Shown piece by piece: positions 5,455 through 6,833 of a stretch of DNA of 6,833 bases (position 1 is its first letter; the number at the start of each line of letters is the position of its first letter). The stretch spans positions 1-6,833 of the forward strand of contig CAZYKR010000238.1 of the NCBI GenBank assembly GCA_964648005.1. The letters are read 5' to 3'. The notes beneath the pieces are model-generated. The model searched no databases and was not told where the DNA came from. It saw only the letters and a list, made by a program, of their open reading frames with translations. The translations under genes were made by a program, and so were the position numbers. Source of the DNA: JAGQTE01 sp964648005 (lineage in GTDB: Bacteria > Actinomycetota > Acidimicrobiia > Acidimicrobiales > Acidimicrobilacustridaceae).

Positions 5455-5483
5455 GTTATCTGACTATTTTGTCAGATCATCAA
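5455..5483 (-). promoter_or_regulatory. Predicted arsR-sulP promoter
   Basis: On the minus strand TTGATG (5478-5483) and GATAAC (5455-5460) are separated by exactly 17 bases, giving a start near 5448 and a leader of about 15 bases with a ribosome site. Each hexamer matches four of six consensus bases; TAACCT, shifted by two, is another possible -10. The patch is strikingly AT-rich for this DNA. The -35 overlaps the stop codon of the upstream SGNH gene. Confidence 0.5.
5458..5477. promoter_or_regulatory. Operator-like inverted repeat 3 (arsR promoter)
   Basis: ATCTGAC-TATTTT-GTCAGAT has perfect seven-base arms around a six-base centre. It fills the predicted promoter spacer and reaches the -10, so a bound dimer would shut off arsR-sulP. 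ArsR autorepression is the simplest reading. The core CTGAC-N6-GTCAG equals that of the two repeats at 974-991 and 1019-1036. Confidence 0.7.
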
Positions 5484-6151
5484 CTGATGAAGTCTTGCAG
5501 ATCGATGCCGCAGCCGTCACGCAGCGAGTCCTCGATCGCCGAGGTGAGCAACGCCTGACCGCTCTCGCTGGGATGGACGGAGTCGACGGTGGGCGGGAAC
5601 TGCGGGTCGGACTCGTCGAGGTGCTCACCGACGATGGCGGACCAGTCGATCACCTGGTAGTCGCGCTCGTCGGCGAGGCGACGGATGCCGTCGTTCACCG
5701 CGGCGGCGCGCTGGTTGACGTCGGGATGGTCGACCGAGACCATGTGCTCGCTGATCGTCACCAGGTGCACGCAGGATCCGGCGTCGACGACGTCGGTGAG
5801 CGCCTCCAGGTCGGCGACCACCTGATCGGGCGGGCGACCCTGCAGCACGTCGTTCGTGCCGAGGTTCACGACGACGTCGCGCGTGCCGCGGTCGGCCACC
5901 TCGTCGGCGGCGTCGGACATCTCGGCCACCCGCGCCCCGGACACGGCATGCACCCGGGTCGACCGTCCGGCGAGGGTCAGGTCCTCGTCGGCGGTGAGCA
6001 GCACCGAGATCGAGTCGCCGATCACGGCCACGTCGCCGTCGTCGGAACGCACCTGGCTCCAGGCGAGCCAGCCCACTGCGGCCACGGCGCCGGCCGCCGC
6101 CACGACGACCAGAACGCCGGCCAGGGTGCGCATCGACGAGCGGCGTGCCAT
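5480..6151 (-). CDS. Membrane-anchored SGNH/GDSL-family hydrolase
   Basis: SGNH hydrolases are esterases or lipases that use a Ser-His-Asp set with Gly and Asn in the oxyanion hole. The 223-residue product has a basic start and one hydrophobic helix (residues 9-31), so the catalytic domain is probably outside the membrane, either anchored or released. All four blocks are visible: VIGDSIS with Ser47, SGAR with Gly72, NLGTND with Asn100, and DSVHPS with Asp190 and His193. Cys127 and Cys214 are the only cysteines and may form a disulfide, fitting an exported protein. ATG at 6151 has a modest AGGT upstream; ATG at 6133 would cut the basic N-terminus. The ester substrate is unknown. It precedes arsR on the same strand by 46 bases but arsR seems to have its own promoter. 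Confidence 0.9.
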   Translation of the reverse strand: MARRSSMRTLAGVLVVVAAAGAVAAVGWLAWSQVRSDDGDVAVIGDSISVLLTADEDLTLAGRSTRVHAVSGARVAEMSDAADEVADRGTRDVVVNLGTNDVLQGRPPDQVVADLEALTDVVDAGSCVHLVTISEHMVSVDHPDVNQRAAAVNDGIRRLADERDYQVIDWSAIVGEHLDESDPQFPPTVDSVHPSESGQALLTSAIEDSLRDGCGIDLQDFIS

Positions 6152-6193
6152 GCACGGGACCTACCCGCTCCGCACCGTGGCAGTCGCAATGCG

Positions 6194-6199
6194 TAACGT
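6194..6199 (+). promoter_or_regulatory. -10 element of the lipocalin-like gene (leaderless start)
   Basis: TAACGT fits TAnnnT and ends six bases before the GTG at 6206, so transcription would begin at or next to the start codon. There is no Shine-Dalgarno. The whole 54-bp divergent spacer to the SGNH start (6152-6205) shows no other clear site beyond a small CGCA-A-TGCG repeat at 6186-6194. Confidence 0.4.
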
Positions 6200-6205
6200 G
6201 GCGCC

Positions 6206-6833
6206 GTGCTCAGCTCCTTCGACGACTACCCCATCCACCAGACGGTCCACCCGATCGCCCGACCCGACTCCGAGGATCGCAACAAGTACGACCGGTTCTG
6301 GTTCAACGGCTACGACCGCAGCGGCGACTGGTACTTCGGCATCGGCATGGGGCGCTACCCCAACCTCGGGATCATGGACTGCGCCCTGTCGCTCGTCACC
6401 CGCGACGGCGACCAGCGCTGCTTCTTCGGTTCGCGCCGCGCCCCCGCCGACCCGACCGAGCTCGCCGTCGGCCCGTACCGGCTCGAGATCGTCGAGCCGA
6501 TGCGGCGCACCCGCCTGGTGCTCGACGACAACGAGACCGGCATCGCCGCCGACCTGACGTTCACCGCCCGCACCGCCTGCGTTGAGGAGGGCCGCCAGAC
6601 CTGGCAGCACGACGGGCGTACGAACATCGACAACACGCGCTTCGCCCAGTTCGGCACCTGGAGCGGCGTGATCTCGATCGACGGCGACGACCTCGAGGTC
6701 CACGCCCAACCCGGCACCAAGGACCGGTCGTGGGGCCTGCGGGTCATCGGTGCGCCCGATCCGGGGGTGGCGCCGCTGCAGACGCTGCCGCAGTTCTGGT
6801 TCCTGTGGAACCCGGTGCACTGGGACGACCACT
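6206..6833 (+). CDS. Conserved lipocalin/CrtC-AttH-like protein, N-terminal part
   Basis: The frame from GTG at 6206 stays open to the window edge (209 residues, C-terminus missing). It begins LSSFDDYPIHQT, then RNKYDRFWFNGY, a GIGMGRYPNLGIMD segment, alternating beta-type strands such as YRLEIVEPMRRTRLVLDD, and KDRSWGLR at residues 172-179. From memory, this layout fits a conserved protein group of actinobacteria and proteobacteria, often near lipid and steroid catabolic genes, with a fold like hydroxyneurosporene synthase (CrtC) and AttH; the DRSWG motif is typical. The function of the group is not established, so I give none. There is no signal peptide. Almost all third positions are G or C, which supports the frame. 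Start choice rests on homologous beginnings and the nearby -10. Confidence 0.75.
   Translation, partial: MLSSFDDYPIHQTVHPIARPDSEDRNKYDRFWFNGYDRSGDWYFGIGMGRYPNLGIMDCALSLVTRDGDQRCFFGSRRAPADPTELAVGPYRLEIVEPMRRTRLVLDDNETGIAADLTFTARTACVEEGRQTWQHDGRTNIDNTRFAQFGTWSGVISIDGDDLEVHAQPGTKDRSWGLRVIGAPDPGVAPLQTLPQFWFLWNPVHWDDH

Noticed and set aside
5458..5477. Intrinsic terminator for the SGNH gene
   Set aside because: The seven-base stem is weak and no T-tract follows; its place in a promoter spacer fits an operator better.
5192..6196. 334-codon plus-strand frame over SGNH and ArsR
   Set aside because: Antisense shadow; both minus-strand genes have full motif sets.
6161..6832. 223-codon minus-strand frame over the right end
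   Set aside because: It is antisense to the frame from 6206, whose product has the FDDYPIHQT and DRSWG motifs and the expected third-position GC.

Overview
The window is high-GC actinobacterial DNA. Third codon positions are almost all G or C, every complete gene ends in TGA, and several ATGA/GTGA start-stop overlaps and two apparently leaderless starts occur. The gene content (mycobacterial-style acyl-CoA dehydrogenase, HadA-like hotdog protein, DxH-type amidohydrolase, DRSWG-motif lipocalin-like protein) suggests an acidimicrobial or mycobacteria-like soil or aquatic actinomycete; no finer assignment is possible by eye. A run of ten Ns (1876-1885) shows this is a draft scaffold, possibly a metagenome-assembled genome.

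Left part (1-3397): a divergent acyl-CoA catabolism module. On the minus strand a non-catalytic, FAS1/HadA-type hotdog (MaoC-like) protein (427-927) is followed by the N-terminal part of a thiolase (start at 424), which runs off the left edge and carries three in-frame TAG codons in its last 80 bases. On the plus strand an acyl-CoA dehydrogenase (1051-2190) is followed by a metal-dependent amidohydrolase (2204-3397). The 123-bp divergent spacer holds two copies of a CTGAC-N6-GTCAG inverted repeat, one a perfect 18-bp palindrome beside the dehydrogenase promoter. This points to one repressor, not encoded here, controlling both arms. The module could oxidise, hydrate and thiolytically cleave an acyl-CoA whose identity the sequence does not reveal.

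Middle part (3398-5482): an ArsR-family regulator (5062-5433) is translationally coupled to a SulP anion permease with a STAS domain (3398-5065), both on the minus strand. A third CTGAC-N6-GTCAG repeat lies in the predicted arsR promoter. The SulP gene ends stop-to-stop against the amidohydrolase gene with no base between them.

Right part (5480-6833): a membrane-anchored SGNH/GDSL hydrolase on the minus strand, then a divergent, apparently leaderless gene for a conserved lipocalin/CrtC-AttH-like protein that continues past the right edge. No RNA genes, insertion sequences, CRISPR arrays or phage genes were seen, and no gene-free stretch exceeds about 125 bases. I see no clearly new multi-gene system. 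The best leads are the amber codons in the thiolase, the operator motif shared by otherwise unrelated promoters, and a 17-bp duplication that created a six-codon minicistron.
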